Shown: piece by piece, positions 24,142 to 34,402 of the stretch
How the letters are laid out: every line of letters begins with the position of its first letter
Position numbering within the stretch: the stretch's first letter is position 1
From: Shinella sp.
GTDB lineage: Bacteria > Pseudomonadota > Alphaproteobacteria > Rhizobiales > Rhizobiaceae
Direction of reading: 5' to 3'
Assembly (NCBI GenBank): GCA_003248775.1
Contig: QFQX01000042.1
Span: 1 to 37,466, forward strand
Length of the DNA: 37,466 nt
The notes under the pieces: model-generated
What the model was told of the DNA's origin: nothing
The model's database searches: none
The model's input: only the letters and a program-made list of their open reading frames with translations
Made by a program: the position numbers and the translations under genes

Positions 24142-26141
24142 CAGAAGGAACTCCCGAGCATCATCCAGGTAACGAGGGCGGCGATACCGATCAGCATCGC
24201 GAAGGCATAGTGGTATAGGTAGCCCGACTGCAGGCGGACGACCTTCTGGGTTACATCGGCGACGCCGGCAGCAACGCCGTTCGGGCCGTAGGTATCGATG
24301 ATCCCGATGTCACCCTTCTTCCACAGGAAGCGGCCAAGAGCCTTGGCGGAGCGGACGAAGAGGAAGTCGTAGAGTTCGTCGAAGTACCACTTGTTGAGCA
24401 GAAACTGGTATAGAACGCGATGCTGCTCGGCCAGTTTCTTCGGCGTCGATGGCGACTTGATGTACATGTACCAAGCGGTAACGAAGCCAAGAACCATCGC
24501 GATGAACGGGCTGAGCGCAACCCAGGCCGGCACGTGGTGGAACTCTTCCAGCAGTTCGTTGTGTTCAGCGGTGAACAGCGCGCCCTTCCAGAACTCGAGG
24601 TATTCCTCGCCGTAGAATCGGCCTTCGAAAAGCCAGCCAGCCAGAACCGCACCGACCGCAAGAAGGTAGAGCGGTACGAGCATTACGTTCGGCGATTCAT
24701 GCACATGGTGCATGACGTCGGCTGATGCGCGCGGCTTGCCGAAGAAGGTCAGGAACATCAGGCGCCACGAATAGAAACTCGTGAACAGAGCGGCGATTAC
24801 CAGCAGGGTGAAAGCAAAGCCCGAGAGCGGCGAATTCGAAGCATAGGTCGCCTCAATGATCACATCCTTCGAGAAGAAGCCGGCGAAACCGAACGAGGTG
24901 AAGGGAATGCCTACGCCAGTGATGGCGAGCGTACCGATCAGCATCATCGCGAAAGTCTTCTTGATGTGCGGGCGAAGCCCACCCATGTAACGCATGTCCT
25001 GCTCGCCATCAACGGCATGGATGACCGAGCCGGCGCAAAGGAACAAGAGAGCCTTGAAGAAGGCGTGCGTGAACAGGTGGAATACGGCGGCGCCGTAGGC
25101 CCCTACCCCAAGCGCCACGAACATGTATCCGAGCTGGGAGCAGGTCGAATAAGCGATGACGCGCTTGATATCGTTCTGCACCAGACCGACTGTCGCGGCA
25201 AAGAAAGCGGTGATCGCACCGATCAGGGTGACGACGGTCAGCGCATCCGGCGACAGTTCGAAGAGCGGCGACATGCGGGCGACGAGGAAGACGCCGGCGG
25301 TAACCATGGTTGCCGCATGGATGAGCGCCGAAACCGGGGTCGGGCCTTCCATGGCGTCAGGAAGCCAGGTGTGCAGCAGGAACTGGGCCGACTTACCCAT
25401 GGCGCCCATGAAGAGCAGCAGGCAGACGGCGGTGATCGCGTGACCCTTGTCGAGATTCATGCCGAAGAGGTTGATGACGGCTTCGCCCGCTTCCGCGCCT
25501 TCCTGCGGCAGATAGGTCTGAGTGGCGGCGAAGATGGTCTCGAAGTTGATCGAACCGAAGAGAACGAAAATTCCCGAGATACCCAGGATGAAGCCGAAGT
25601 CGCCGACGCGGTTGACGATGAAGGCCTTCATGGCGGCAGCGCTGGCCGAAGGCTTCTTGAACCAGAAACCGATCAGCAGGTACGATGCCAGACCCACGCC
25701 TTCCCATCCGAAGAACATCTGAAGCAGGTTGTCGGACGTCACCAGCATCAACATGGCGAAGGTGAAGAGCGACAGGTAGGAGAAGAACCGCGGGCGATGC
25801 GGATCGTGGTGCATGTAGCCCATCGAGTAGATGTGCACCAGCGTCGATACGGAGTTGACGACGACCAGCATGACGGCAGTCAGCGTGTCTATGCGCAGCG
25901 ACCACTCGACGTCGATGCCGCCGGACTGGATCCACCGCAGCACCGAAACCTTGATGACCTCATGGCCTTCGCCGCTTGAGAGCGCGACATTGAAGAAGAC
26001 GATCCACGAAAGGATGGCGACGATCACCATCAGGCCGCTGGTGATGTATTCCGAAGCCTTGGCGCCGATCTGGCGGCCGAACAGGCCGGCGATGATCGAT
26101 CCGATCAGCGGAAGAAAGACGATAGCCTTATAGAGAAGCAT
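24141..26141 (-). CDS. nuoL: NADH-quinone oxidoreductase subunit L
   Basis: The 666-residue largest antiporter-like subunit lies at the distal end of the complex I membrane arm. The hallmark FFGWEGVGLASYLLIGFWF and QFLLHTWLPDAMEGPTPVSA segments are intact. The C-terminal 150 residues contain the expected long amphipathic lateral helix and final span, with FLLNKWYFDELYDFLFVR just before it. It begins 7 bp after nuoK. The stop overlaps the nuoM start. Confidence 0.96.
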   Translation of the reverse strand: MLLYKAIVFLPLIGSIIAGLFGRQIGAKASEYITSGLMVIVAILSWIVFFNVALSSGEGHEVIKVSVLRWIQSGGIDVEWSLRIDTLTAVMLVVVNSVSTLVHIYSMGYMHHDPHRPRFFSYLSLFTFAMLMLVTSDNLLQMFFGWEGVGLASYLLIGFWFKKPSASAAAMKAFIVNRVGDFGFILGISGIFVLFGSINFETIFAATQTYLPQEGAEAGEAVINLFGMNLDKGHAITAVCLLLFMGAMGKSAQFLLHTWLPDAMEGPTPVSALIHAATMVTAGVFLVARMSPLFELSPDALTVVTLIGAITAFFAATVGLVQNDIKRVIAYSTCSQLGYMFVALGVGAYGAAVFHLFTHAFFKALLFLCAGSVIHAVDGEQDMRYMGGLRPHIKKTFAMMLIGTLAITGVGIPFTSFGFAGFFSKDVIIEATYASNSPLSGFAFTLLVIAALFTSFYSWRLMFLTFFGKPRASADVMHHVHESPNVMLVPLYLLAVGAVLAGWLFEGRFYGEEYLEFWKGALFTAEHNELLEEFHHVPAWVALSPFIAMVLGFVTAWYMYIKSPSTPKKLAEQHRVLYQFLLNKWYFDELYDFLFVRSAKALGRFLWKKGDIGIIDTYGPNGVAAGVADVTQKVVRLQSGYLYHYAFAMLIGIAALVTWMMLGSSF

Positions 26142-26148
26142 AGCCGTA

Positions 26149-26457
26149 TCAGCCCTTCATCATGTTGATGTCTTCAACTGCGATCGAGCCGCGGTTGCGG
26201 TAGAAGACAACGAGGATTGCGAGGCCGATCGCGGCTTCCGCGGCCGCCACCGTCAGGATGAACAGGGCGAAGACCTGTCCGACCATGTCGTTCAGGAAGG
26301 ATGAGAAGGCCACCATGTTGATGTTGACCGCCAGCAGGATCAGCTCGACCGACATCAGGATGATGATGACGTTCTTGCGGTTCAGAAAGATGCCGAAGAC
26401 GCCGAGCGTGAAGAGGATGGCACTGACCGTCAGGTAGTGGGAAAGACCGATTTCCAT
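26149..26457 (-). CDS. nuoK: NADH-quinone oxidoreductase subunit K
   Basis: The 102-residue protein with three spans has the family motifs FGIFLNRKNVIIILMSVELI (TM2 channel glutamate) and AAAEAAIGLAILVVFYRNRG (TM3 glutamate). It helps form the E-channel linking quinone reduction to proton pumping. It lies 27 bp after nuoJ and 7 bp before nuoL. Confidence 0.95.
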   Translation of the reverse strand: MEIGLSHYLTVSAILFTLGVFGIFLNRKNVIIILMSVELILLAVNINMVAFSSFLNDMVGQVFALFILTVAAAEAAIGLAILVVFYRNRGSIAVEDINMMKG

Positions 26458-26484
26458 AATATTGTTTCCTTGACCTCTCTAGCC

Positions 26485-27099
26485 TCAGACGCCCTGACCC
26501 GGCTTGACCTTGACCACCTTGACGGCGGTCTCGGGCGTGCGGGCAACCTGGCGGGAGATATCCTGCCGCTTGATGTTTTCGCGGTGGCGAAGCGTCAGCA
26601 CGATGGCGCCGATCATGGCCACCAGAAGCACCAGACCGGCGATCTGGAAGAAATAGACATAGTTCGTATAGAGCACGTCGCCGAGGGCGGCCGTATTGGT
26701 GCGTTCCGTCAATGCCGGGATCGGCATGGTGATCGCGTCCTTGGCAGCCGGTGAAATCGCCGTGCCGCCGATCACGAAGATCAGTTCAGCGGCAACCACC
26801 AGACCGATCAATGAGCCGATCGGGGCGTATTTCAAGACGCCGGACCGAAGCTCGGCGAAGTCGATGTCGAGCATCATCACCACGAAGAGGAAGAGAACCG
26901 CGACCGCGCCGACATAAACCACCAGCAGGATCATGGCTAGGAACTCGGCGCCTGTCAGCAGGAACAGCCCCGCGGCGTTCACGAAGGTCAGGATCAGGAA
27001 CAGAACCGAGTGAACCGGGTTCCGTGCCGATATGACCATGAACGCGGAAGCCACCGCGACAAACGCGAAGAGATAGAAAAAGAGAGCCTGAAGACCCAT
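26485..27099 (-). CDS. nuoJ: NADH-quinone oxidoreductase subunit J
   Basis: The 204-residue protein has five spans. The conserved ARNPVHSVLFLILTFVNAAG and LVVYVGAVAVLFLFVVMMLD segments identify NuoJ; the latter holds the pi-bulge helix thought to move during turnover. The cytoplasmic C-terminal tail after the last span (about 35 residues) is basic. It is separated from nuoI by about 150 bp, the widest gap between two adjacent nuo subunit genes with nothing inserted, in which I see no gene. Confidence 0.94.
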   Translation of the reverse strand: MGLQALFFYLFAFVAVASAFMVISARNPVHSVLFLILTFVNAAGLFLLTGAEFLAMILLVVYVGAVAVLFLFVVMMLDIDFAELRSGVLKYAPIGSLIGLVVAAELIFVIGGTAISPAAKDAITMPIPALTERTNTAALGDVLYTNYVYFFQIAGLVLLVAMIGAIVLTLRHRENIKRQDISRQVARTPETAVKVVKVKPGQGV

Positions 27100-27249
27100 G
27101 TTGGTGCCTTTTCATCTTCCCCCGGACGAGGGCCCCTGCCCTTCGCCCGATAAAGCGCCACCGGCATCCCCACCGGCGCGCTCCGTTTCAAATCTGTGCC
27201 ATGGCGGCTGGCCCATCGGGTTCCCGCCAAGGCGTCGTCATGCCGCCTG

Positions 27250-27741
27250 TCAGCGGTACGGTGCATCCAGCGCGAGGTTACGCGCGATTTCCCGTTCCCA
27301 ACGGTCGCCGTTGTCGAGCAGCCGCTGCTTGTCGAAGTAAAGCTCTTCTCGGGTTTCGGTAGCGAACTCGAAGTTCGGCCCTTCGACGATCGCATCCACC
27401 GGGCAGGCTTCCTGGCAGAAGCCGCAGTAGATGCACTTCACCATGTCGATGTCGTAACGCACCGTGCGGCGGGTGCCGTCGTTGCGGCGCGGCCCGGCTT
27501 CGATGGTGATCGCCTGGGCGGGACAGATCGCTTCGCAAAGCTTGCAGGCGATGCAGCGTTCCTCACCGTTCGGATAGCGACGCAGGGCGTGTTCTCCGCG
27601 GAAACGCGGAGAGACCGGACCCTTTTCGAAAGGATAGTTGATGGTCGCCTTCTGGCGGAAGAAATAGCGCATCGACAGGAAAAAGGCGCCGACGAACTCT
27701 TTCAGGAACAGGGAACTGACAGCCTGGGAAAGACCAGCCAT
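27250..27741 (-). CDS. nuoI: NADH-quinone oxidoreductase subunit I
   Basis: The 163-residue protein carries two 4Fe-4S clusters (N6a and N6b) bound by C63-x2-C66-x2-C69-x3-C73 and C103-x2-C106-x2-C109-x3-C113. These clusters pass electrons from NuoG to the terminal cluster in NuoB. ATG 27741 (MAGLSQAV) gives the length and N-terminus usual in rhizobia; the ATG at 27753 would add four residues. An amphipathic N-terminal helix anchors it at the membrane. It follows nuoH closely. Confidence 0.95.
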   Translation of the reverse strand: MAGLSQAVSSLFLKEFVGAFFLSMRYFFRQKATINYPFEKGPVSPRFRGEHALRRYPNGEERCIACKLCEAICPAQAITIEAGPRRNDGTRRTVRYDIDMVKCIYCGFCQEACPVDAIVEGPNFEFATETREELYFDKQRLLDNGDRWEREIARNLALDAPYR

Positions 27742-27780
27742 CTCAACCTCCAAATCTGCCGAGTGAACGGGTGGCCATGA

Positions 27781-28824
27781 TCATGCCCATCCCATAAATT
27801 TCAGCACGAATGCAACGATGACCACCATGGCGAGCGAGATCGGAAGGAAGACCTTCCAGCCGAGACGCATGAGCTGGTCGTAGCGGTAGCGCGGAACGAA
27901 TGCCTTCACCATGGCGAACATGAAGAATACCAGCGTCGCCTTGATGATGAACCAGATGATGCCCGGTACCCAGTTCAGGAACCATACGTCGACCGGCGGC
28001 AACCAGCCTCCGAGGAACAGGATGGTGGTCAGCGAGCACATCAGCACGATGGCGGCATATTCGCCGAGCATGAACATCATGTACGGGCTGGAGCCGTATT
28101 CGACCATGAAGCCGGCAACGAGTTCGGATTCAGCTTCCGGCAGGTCGAAAGGCGGACGGTTGGTTTCCGCAAGCGCCGAGATGAAGAACACCACGAACAT
28201 CGGGAACAGAGCCAGCCAATGCCAGTCGAGGAAGGAATTCGGCAGACCGAGCATGGTGCCGAGACCATCCTTCTGCGCATAGACGATGTCCGACAGGTTC
28301 AGCGAACCGACGCAGAGCAGAACGGTGACGATGACGAAGCCGATCGAGACTTCGTAGGACACCATCTGCGCCGCCGAGCGAAGCGCACCGAGGAACGGAT
28401 ACTTCGAGTTCGAAGCCCAGCCGCCCATGATGATGCCGTAGACTTCGAGCGACGAGATCGCGAAGACATAGAGGATGCCGACATTGATGTTGGCGATCAC
28501 CCAGCCGTCTGCCACGGGCACCACGGCCCAGGTGGCCAAGGCCAGCAACACGGTGACGAGCGGAGCAAGAAGAAACACGCCCTTGTTCGCGCCTGCCGGA
28601 ATGATCGGCTCCTTGAACACGAACTTCAGAAGGTCGGCGAAGGACTGGAACAGACCCCACGGGCCGACCACGTTCGGGCCGCGGCGCAGCTGAACGGCTG
28701 CCCAGATCTTGCGGTCTGCGAGCAGGATGTATGCGATGAAGACCAGAAGGCAGACCAGGAGCAGCAGCGACTGGCCGATCATGATGGCCGCCGGCCAGAC
28801 ATAAGTGGAAACGAAGTTGTCCAT
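27781..28824 (-). CDS. nuoH: NADH-quinone oxidoreductase subunit H
   Basis: The 347-residue protein has about eight spans and builds much of the quinone chamber at the junction of the two arms. Conserved loops RRGPNVVGPWGLFQSFADLL and ALAETNRPPFDLPEAESELV (with the acidic quinone-site residues) are intact, as is the RYRYDQLMRLGWKVFLP segment. It starts 12 bp after the nuoG stop. Confidence 0.96.
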   Translation of the reverse strand: MDNFVSTYVWPAAIMIGQSLLLLVCLLVFIAYILLADRKIWAAVQLRRGPNVVGPWGLFQSFADLLKFVFKEPIIPAGANKGVFLLAPLVTVLLALATWAVVPVADGWVIANINVGILYVFAISSLEVYGIIMGGWASNSKYPFLGALRSAAQMVSYEVSIGFVIVTVLLCVGSLNLSDIVYAQKDGLGTMLGLPNSFLDWHWLALFPMFVVFFISALAETNRPPFDLPEAESELVAGFMVEYGSSPYMMFMLGEYAAIVLMCSLTTILFLGGWLPPVDVWFLNWVPGIIWFIIKATLVFFMFAMVKAFVPRYRYDQLMRLGWKVFLPISLAMVVIVAFVLKFMGWA

Positions 28825-28836
28825 GATCCCCTGCCC

Positions 28837-30918
28837 TTACTCTGCCGCAGCCTTGAAGTTGTTGCGGGCCAATGCCGAGCACTCGGCCATGACGGCCGAC
28901 GCACGTGCAATCGGGTTCGTCAAATAGAAGTCTTTGACCGGCGACGCAAACACGGATTTCGTCATCTGCCCGGCTTTTTTCGCAATTGCGGTAATTTCGC
29001 TGCTGGCGCCCGGAAGGATCTCATCGAGACCGGCAAAATGCGGGTATTCCGCATAAAGCTTGGCGCGAAGCGCGGTCAGCGAGTCGAAGGGCAGCTTCTT
29101 GCCGAGCACATCGGAAAGCGCGCGGATGATGGCCCAGTCTTCGCGGGCATCGCCCGGTGCGAAGCCTGCACGGTTGCCCATCTGGACACGTCCTTCGGTG
29201 TTGACCCAGATGCCCGACTTCTCGGTATAGGTCGCGCCCGGAAGGATGACGTCGGCATGATGTGCGCCGTTGTCGCCATGGCTGCCAATATAGACGGTGA
29301 ACTTCGCACCCTTGCGGGTGAAATCGAGTTCGTCAGCACCGAGAAGGAAGAGAACATCCGCGGAAGCCAGAAGATCGGCTGCGGCAACACCGCCCTCACC
29401 CGGCACGAAACCGAGATCGAGGCCACCGACGCGCGAAGCGGCTGTGTGAAGCACGGAGAAGCCGTTCCATTCTTCGGTGAGCGCGCCCACAGCTTCAGCA
29501 AGCTTTGCAGCATTGGCCAGAACCGCCGCGCCCTCAGCACCAACCAGAGCCCCCTGCCCCACGATGATGAGCGGGTTCTTGGCAGCCTTCAGCTTTTCGA
29601 CAAAGCCGCTCTTGCCGGCGACGAGGTCGGCCAGCGTCTCGGTGCCTGCACCAAGATATTCGTAGGGATAACGCAGCTCTCCGCCTTCGCCGATCACGCC
29701 GATCGGCAGGCCACCGCGACGCCAGCGCTTGCGGATGCGTGCGTTGAGCACGGCTGCCTCATAGCGCGGGTTGGCGCCGACGATGAGGATCGCGTCGGCA
29801 GCTTCGATGCCTTCGATCGTTGCGTTGAAGAGGTAGCTTGCGCGGCCGAGCGACGGATCAACTGCCGTCCCATCCTGGCGACAGTCGGTGTTGACCGAGC
29901 CAAGCGCATTGAGAAGCGCCTTCAGCGCGTACATTTCCTCGACGGAGGCGAGATCGCCGGCGACAGCGCCGATCTTCGAACCGGAGGTGGCGGCGACTGC
30001 CGTCTTGATGGCGGCAAACGCTTCGGCCCAGCTGGCTGGCTGCAGACGACCGTCACGACGGACATAGGGGCGATCGAGACGCTGGGTCTTCAGGCCGTCC
30101 CAGATGAAGCGGCTCTTGTCGGAGATCCACTCCTCGTTGATCTGTTCGTTGACGCGGGGCATGACGCGCATGACTTCGCGGCCGCGGGTATCGACGCGGA
30201 TTGCCGAACCGAGAGCGTCCATGACGTCGATCGATTCGGTCTTGTTGAGTTCCCACGGACGAGCCGTGAAGGCAAAGGGCTTCGAGGTCAGCGCGCCAAC
30301 CGGGCAGAGGTCGACGACGTTGCCCTGAAGCTCCGAAGTCATGGCCTGCTCGAGATAGGTGGTGATCTCGGCATCCTCGCCACGGCCGATCAGGCCGAGC
30401 TCGGCGATACCGGCAACTTCGGTGGTGAAGCGAACGCAACGCGTGCAGTGAATGCAGCGGTTCATCACGGTCTTGACCAGCGGACCGATATACTTGTCTT
30501 CGACCGCGCGCTTGTTTTCCGAGTAGCGCGACGAGTCGATACCGAAGGCCATGGCCTGGTCCTGCAGGTCGCACTCACCGCCCTGGTCGCAGATCGGGCA
30601 ATCCAGCGGGTGATTGATCAGCAGGAATTCCATCACGCCTTCGCGGGCCTTCTTGACCATCGGCGTGTTGGTGAAGACTTCCGGCAGTTCGCCGTTCGGG
30701 CCGCCGCGGATATCGCGCACGCCCATGGCGCAGGATGCTGCCGGCTTCGGCGGGCCACCCTTTACCTCGACGAGGCACATACGGCAGTTGCCGGCGACCG
30801 ACAGTCGTTCATGAAAACAAAAGCGCGGGACTTCAGCGCCGGCTTCCTCGCACGCCTGCAACAGCGTGAAATGATCCGGGACTTCGATCTCTTTACCGTC
30901 GACTTTCAGCTTTGCCAT
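28837..30918 (-). CDS. nuoG: NADH-quinone oxidoreductase subunit G
   Basis: The 693-residue protein is the largest peripheral-arm subunit. Cluster ligands are complete: 2Fe-2S N1b (C34, C45, C48, C63), 4Fe-4S N5 (H103, C107, C110, C116) and 4Fe-4S N4 (C155, C158, C161, C205). A molybdopterin-oxidoreductase-like domain follows from about residue 220, without cofactor in this family. The length matches the alphaproteobacterial/mitochondrial NDUFS1 type rather than the longer E. coli form. A 181-bp gap with several inverted repeats separates it from the helix-hairpin-helix gene upstream. Confidence 0.96.
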   Translation of the reverse strand: MAKLKVDGKEIEVPDHFTLLQACEEAGAEVPRFCFHERLSVAGNCRMCLVEVKGGPPKPAASCAMGVRDIRGGPNGELPEVFTNTPMVKKAREGVMEFLLINHPLDCPICDQGGECDLQDQAMAFGIDSSRYSENKRAVEDKYIGPLVKTVMNRCIHCTRCVRFTTEVAGIAELGLIGRGEDAEITTYLEQAMTSELQGNVVDLCPVGALTSKPFAFTARPWELNKTESIDVMDALGSAIRVDTRGREVMRVMPRVNEQINEEWISDKSRFIWDGLKTQRLDRPYVRRDGRLQPASWAEAFAAIKTAVAATSGSKIGAVAGDLASVEEMYALKALLNALGSVNTDCRQDGTAVDPSLGRASYLFNATIEGIEAADAILIVGANPRYEAAVLNARIRKRWRRGGLPIGVIGEGGELRYPYEYLGAGTETLADLVAGKSGFVEKLKAAKNPLIIVGQGALVGAEGAAVLANAAKLAEAVGALTEEWNGFSVLHTAASRVGGLDLGFVPGEGGVAAADLLASADVLFLLGADELDFTRKGAKFTVYIGSHGDNGAHHADVILPGATYTEKSGIWVNTEGRVQMGNRAGFAPGDAREDWAIIRALSDVLGKKLPFDSLTALRAKLYAEYPHFAGLDEILPGASSEITAIAKKAGQMTKSVFASPVKDFYLTNPIARASAVMAECSALARNNFKAAAE

Positions 30919-31099
30919 ATTCGCCTTCCTGCCTCACGCATAGTGCGCATTGCACCGCAGCTTTCGCTCCGGCAAGCGGGACCATCCAATTTCGACTGGC
31001 GTCCCGCCGTTTATTTCCGATTCCCGCTCTTTTCGGAGCCGGATATTCCTCATTCTTACCGGACTTCGAGACACCCTCACGAAGGGCGTCCCGCGATCC
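30919..31099. other. 181-bp intergenic gap within the nuo operon, rich in inverted repeats
   Basis: The gap between the accessory gene and nuoG holds GCGGGAC (30976-30982) paired with GTCCCGC (31001-31007), a GTGC-GCATT-GCAC hairpin near 30943-30955 and smaller repeats. No T runs follow them, so they are not typical terminators. They may affect mRNA stability or processing. Confidence 0.35.
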
Positions 31100-31795
31100 T
31101 CAACTCTTTGTGCCCGCGAGCTTGCGCGCCTGACCAGACCAGTCGTCGCGCACTGCCCGGCCACCCAGGCCGATTTCCTTGTCCAGCGCCTCTAGCGCTT
31201 CAGCATCCAGAGCCGCAAGATGGGCAAAGCGGCGGATGCCTTTTTCGTTCAGAACCTGTTCCAGCTTCGGACCAATACCCTCGATCTTTTTCAGATCGTC
31301 GGGCTTGCCAGAGGTTCGCACCGTCTTCGTCGCCCTTGCTACCGGTTCGACGGTTTCGGGCTTTTCAGCCTTCACCACCTTGGCAGCAACCTTGCGCGCC
31401 TTCGGAGCGGGAGCCACTTTCGCCTCAGCCGGCTTGACCGGAGCCTTGCGTGGCTTGCGCGCAACGACAACGGGTTCCGCAGCCTCCGAGCCATCCCCGG
31501 TCGGCTCGGAAGGAGCTGCCGGTACAGCCTCGGCCGCAAGCTTTTCTTCCTCAAGCTTGCGGGCCAGCTTGTTGGTCGCTTCCACCGCTCCCTGCAGGGA
31601 GCCGAGAAACACGCTCGTCATGTGCGTGGCCAGACCGAAACCGATTGCGGTTGCCGCCGCAAGCGCTGCGGCCGGATGGGCCATCAACGGGTGCAGCGGA
31701 ACATGCGGCATGTCTTTCAGGGCATCGGCGACACGGCTGAAGTCAGCCGTATCTGCGGCATGCCCTTCCCCAGTCTTGTCCGATGCCTTGGCCAT
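31100..31795 (-). CDS. Membrane-anchored helix-hairpin-helix protein between nuoF and nuoG
   Basis: From ATG 31795 (MAKASDKTGEG) the protein has 231 residues. It has a possible membrane segment (about 40-66, rich in Ala), an Ala/Lys/Pro linker (about 85-160) and a C-terminal helix-hairpin-helix module (165-229) with PDDLKKIEGIGPKLEQVLN and a RDDW-x2-QA-x-LA end. The same module, with near-identical landmarks, forms the C-terminus of NuoE (260-322). The open frame continues upstream to 31960, but that part overlaps nuoF and has no support. The position between nuoF and nuoG, 13 bp after nuoF, suggests a role with complex I, perhaps assembly or membrane tethering of the NADH module (inference). 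No function is known to me. Confidence 0.8.
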   Translation of the reverse strand: MAKASDKTGEGHAADTADFSRVADALKDMPHVPLHPLMAHPAAALAAATAIGFGLATHMTSVFLGSLQGAVEATNKLARKLEEEKLAAEAVPAAPSEPTGDGSEAAEPVVVARKPRKAPVKPAEAKVAPAPKARKVAAKVVKAEKPETVEPVARATKTVRTSGKPDDLKKIEGIGPKLEQVLNEKGIRRFAHLAALDAEALEALDKEIGLGGRAVRDDWSGQARKLAGTKS

Positions 31796-31808
31796 AGCCG
31801 CCTCTTCC

Positions 31809-33113
<1,305 letters not shown>

Positions 33114-33124
33114 GTCCTACCCCC

Positions 33125-34141
33125 TTACCGCGGCTTCTTGCCGAAAACTTTGATGTATTCGGCTTCGCCACCCTTGGCGAGCGCCTTGGCCTGCTTGACC
33201 CAGTCGTCACGCTCGATGCGGCCCGAGAACTTCAGGTAACCGTCGACCCACTCACGCTCGGCCTTCTTCCAGCCGGCGATCTGGGCGAAGGTGAATATAC
33301 CGATGCTGTTGAGCACGCCTTCGATCTTCGGACCAACACCCGAAATCATCTTGAGATCGTCGGGGGTTTCGGGTTTTTCGATACCCGCCGGACGGTTCTT
33401 GGCATCGAGCGAAGGCTGGGATGTAGCAGCGCTTTCATCCTTCGCAGGAGCTTCGACCTGCGGTGCGGCGACGGCAGCAGCCGGTGCAGCTTCGGCAGGA
33501 GCAACCTTCGCCTTTGCCGCCGGCTTGACGTCGGCGTCGGTCAGGGCGGTGAGGCCACCGGCCGGAGCGGAATTGAAACGATCGATCTGAGTTCCCGGCT
33601 TGATGTCGGAACCCTTGCCGGCCTGGAAACGGTCGATGATGTGCTCGAGCTGGGTCGGCGTCAGGTCTTCATAGCTATCCTTGAAGATCATGACCATCGG
33701 CGCGTTTACGCAGGCGCCCTGACACTCCACCTCTTCCCAGGAAAGCGTGCCGTCGGCATTGCGCTCGAAGGGCTCGGCGTGAATCTTGCTCTTGCAGACC
33801 TTGATGAGATCTTCTGCGCCGCGCAGCATGCACGGCGTGGTGCCACAGACCTGAACGTGGGCGCGCGTACCGACCGGCTTCAGCTGGAACTGCGTATAGA
33901 AGGTCGCGACTTCCAGAACCCGGATATAGGGCATGGAAAGCTTTTCAGCGACGAATTCGATGGCCGCTCGCGTCACCCAGCCGTCCTGCTCCTGAGCCCG
34001 CATCAGAAGCGGGATGACCGCCGACTGCTGGCGGCCCTCGGGATACTTGCGGATGGTTGCCTCAGCCCAGACCGAATTTTCCTCGTTGAAGGAAAAGCCT
34101 GTCGGCTGGAATTGCTCTTCGGCTAGTCGACGAACGGACAT
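33125..34141 (-). CDS. nuoE: NADH-quinone oxidoreductase subunit E with C-terminal HhH extension
   Basis: The thioredoxin-like domain (about 20-175) binds the 2Fe-2S cluster N1a through C99, C104, C140 and C144 and pairs with NuoF. At 338 residues it is about twice the E. coli length. The extra part is an Ala/Pro/Lys linker (about 180-255) and a helix-hairpin-helix-like module (260-322) that begins PDDLKMISGVGPKIEGVLN and ends RDDW-x2-QA-x-LA. This module is related to that of the accessory protein encoded between nuoF and nuoG. The extension is seen in other rhizobia and has no established role. Confidence 0.95.
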   Translation of the reverse strand: MSVRRLAEEQFQPTGFSFNEENSVWAEATIRKYPEGRQQSAVIPLLMRAQEQDGWVTRAAIEFVAEKLSMPYIRVLEVATFYTQFQLKPVGTRAHVQVCGTTPCMLRGAEDLIKVCKSKIHAEPFERNADGTLSWEEVECQGACVNAPMVMIFKDSYEDLTPTQLEHIIDRFQAGKGSDIKPGTQIDRFNSAPAGGLTALTDADVKPAAKAKVAPAEAAPAAAVAAPQVEAPAKDESAATSQPSLDAKNRPAGIEKPETPDDLKMISGVGPKIEGVLNSIGIFTFAQIAGWKKAEREWVDGYLKFSGRIERDDWVKQAKALAKGGEAEYIKVFGKKPR

Positions 34142-34159
34142 ACTTCCTCGCCCCTTGTC

Positions 34160-34402
34160 TTAGTTTATGGATCCACACCGCGAACGCGTCAGAGACGTGA
34201 ATTCACAGGCATAGGCCGTCTTGTCTTTCTGCAGGAACACGATGATCTTCGAACCGCTTTGGCTGGAGGTTCTGATTTCGTAGCCCTGCTTGATGAGATC
34301 CGCCATGCTGGTGGTCGAGCTGCTCGAAGATACGGCCGCTTCCTGCGCCTGCGCCTGAACGGCGAAGGCCAGAGCGAGAACCATGAGCAGCCACACCTTC
34401 AT
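34160..34402 (-). CDS. Small secreted protein encoded between nuoD and nuoE
   Basis: The 80-residue protein starts with a clear signal peptide (about 1-19, cleaved after a VQAQA-type site). A Ser-rich linker and a short domain with segments GYEIRTSSQSGSKIIVFLQK and YACEF follow. C66 and C76 could form a disulfide in the periplasm. Its ATG overlaps the nuoD stop by one base (TGATG), so it is translationally coupled to nuoD and produced with the complex. I do not recognise a characterised family. Strict placement within the operon suggests a link to complex I or to the envelope, but this is inference only. Confidence 0.8.
   Translation of the reverse strand: MKVWLLMVLALAFAVQAQAQEAAVSSSSSTTSMADLIKQGYEIRTSSQSGSKIIVFLQKDKTAYACEFTSLTRSRCGSIN

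Noticed and set aside
28219..31437. A 1072-codon open frame on the plus strand
   Set aside because: It runs antisense to nuoH, nuoG and the accessory gene, which are certain. It arises from GC-rich third positions and its translation has no recognisable domain.
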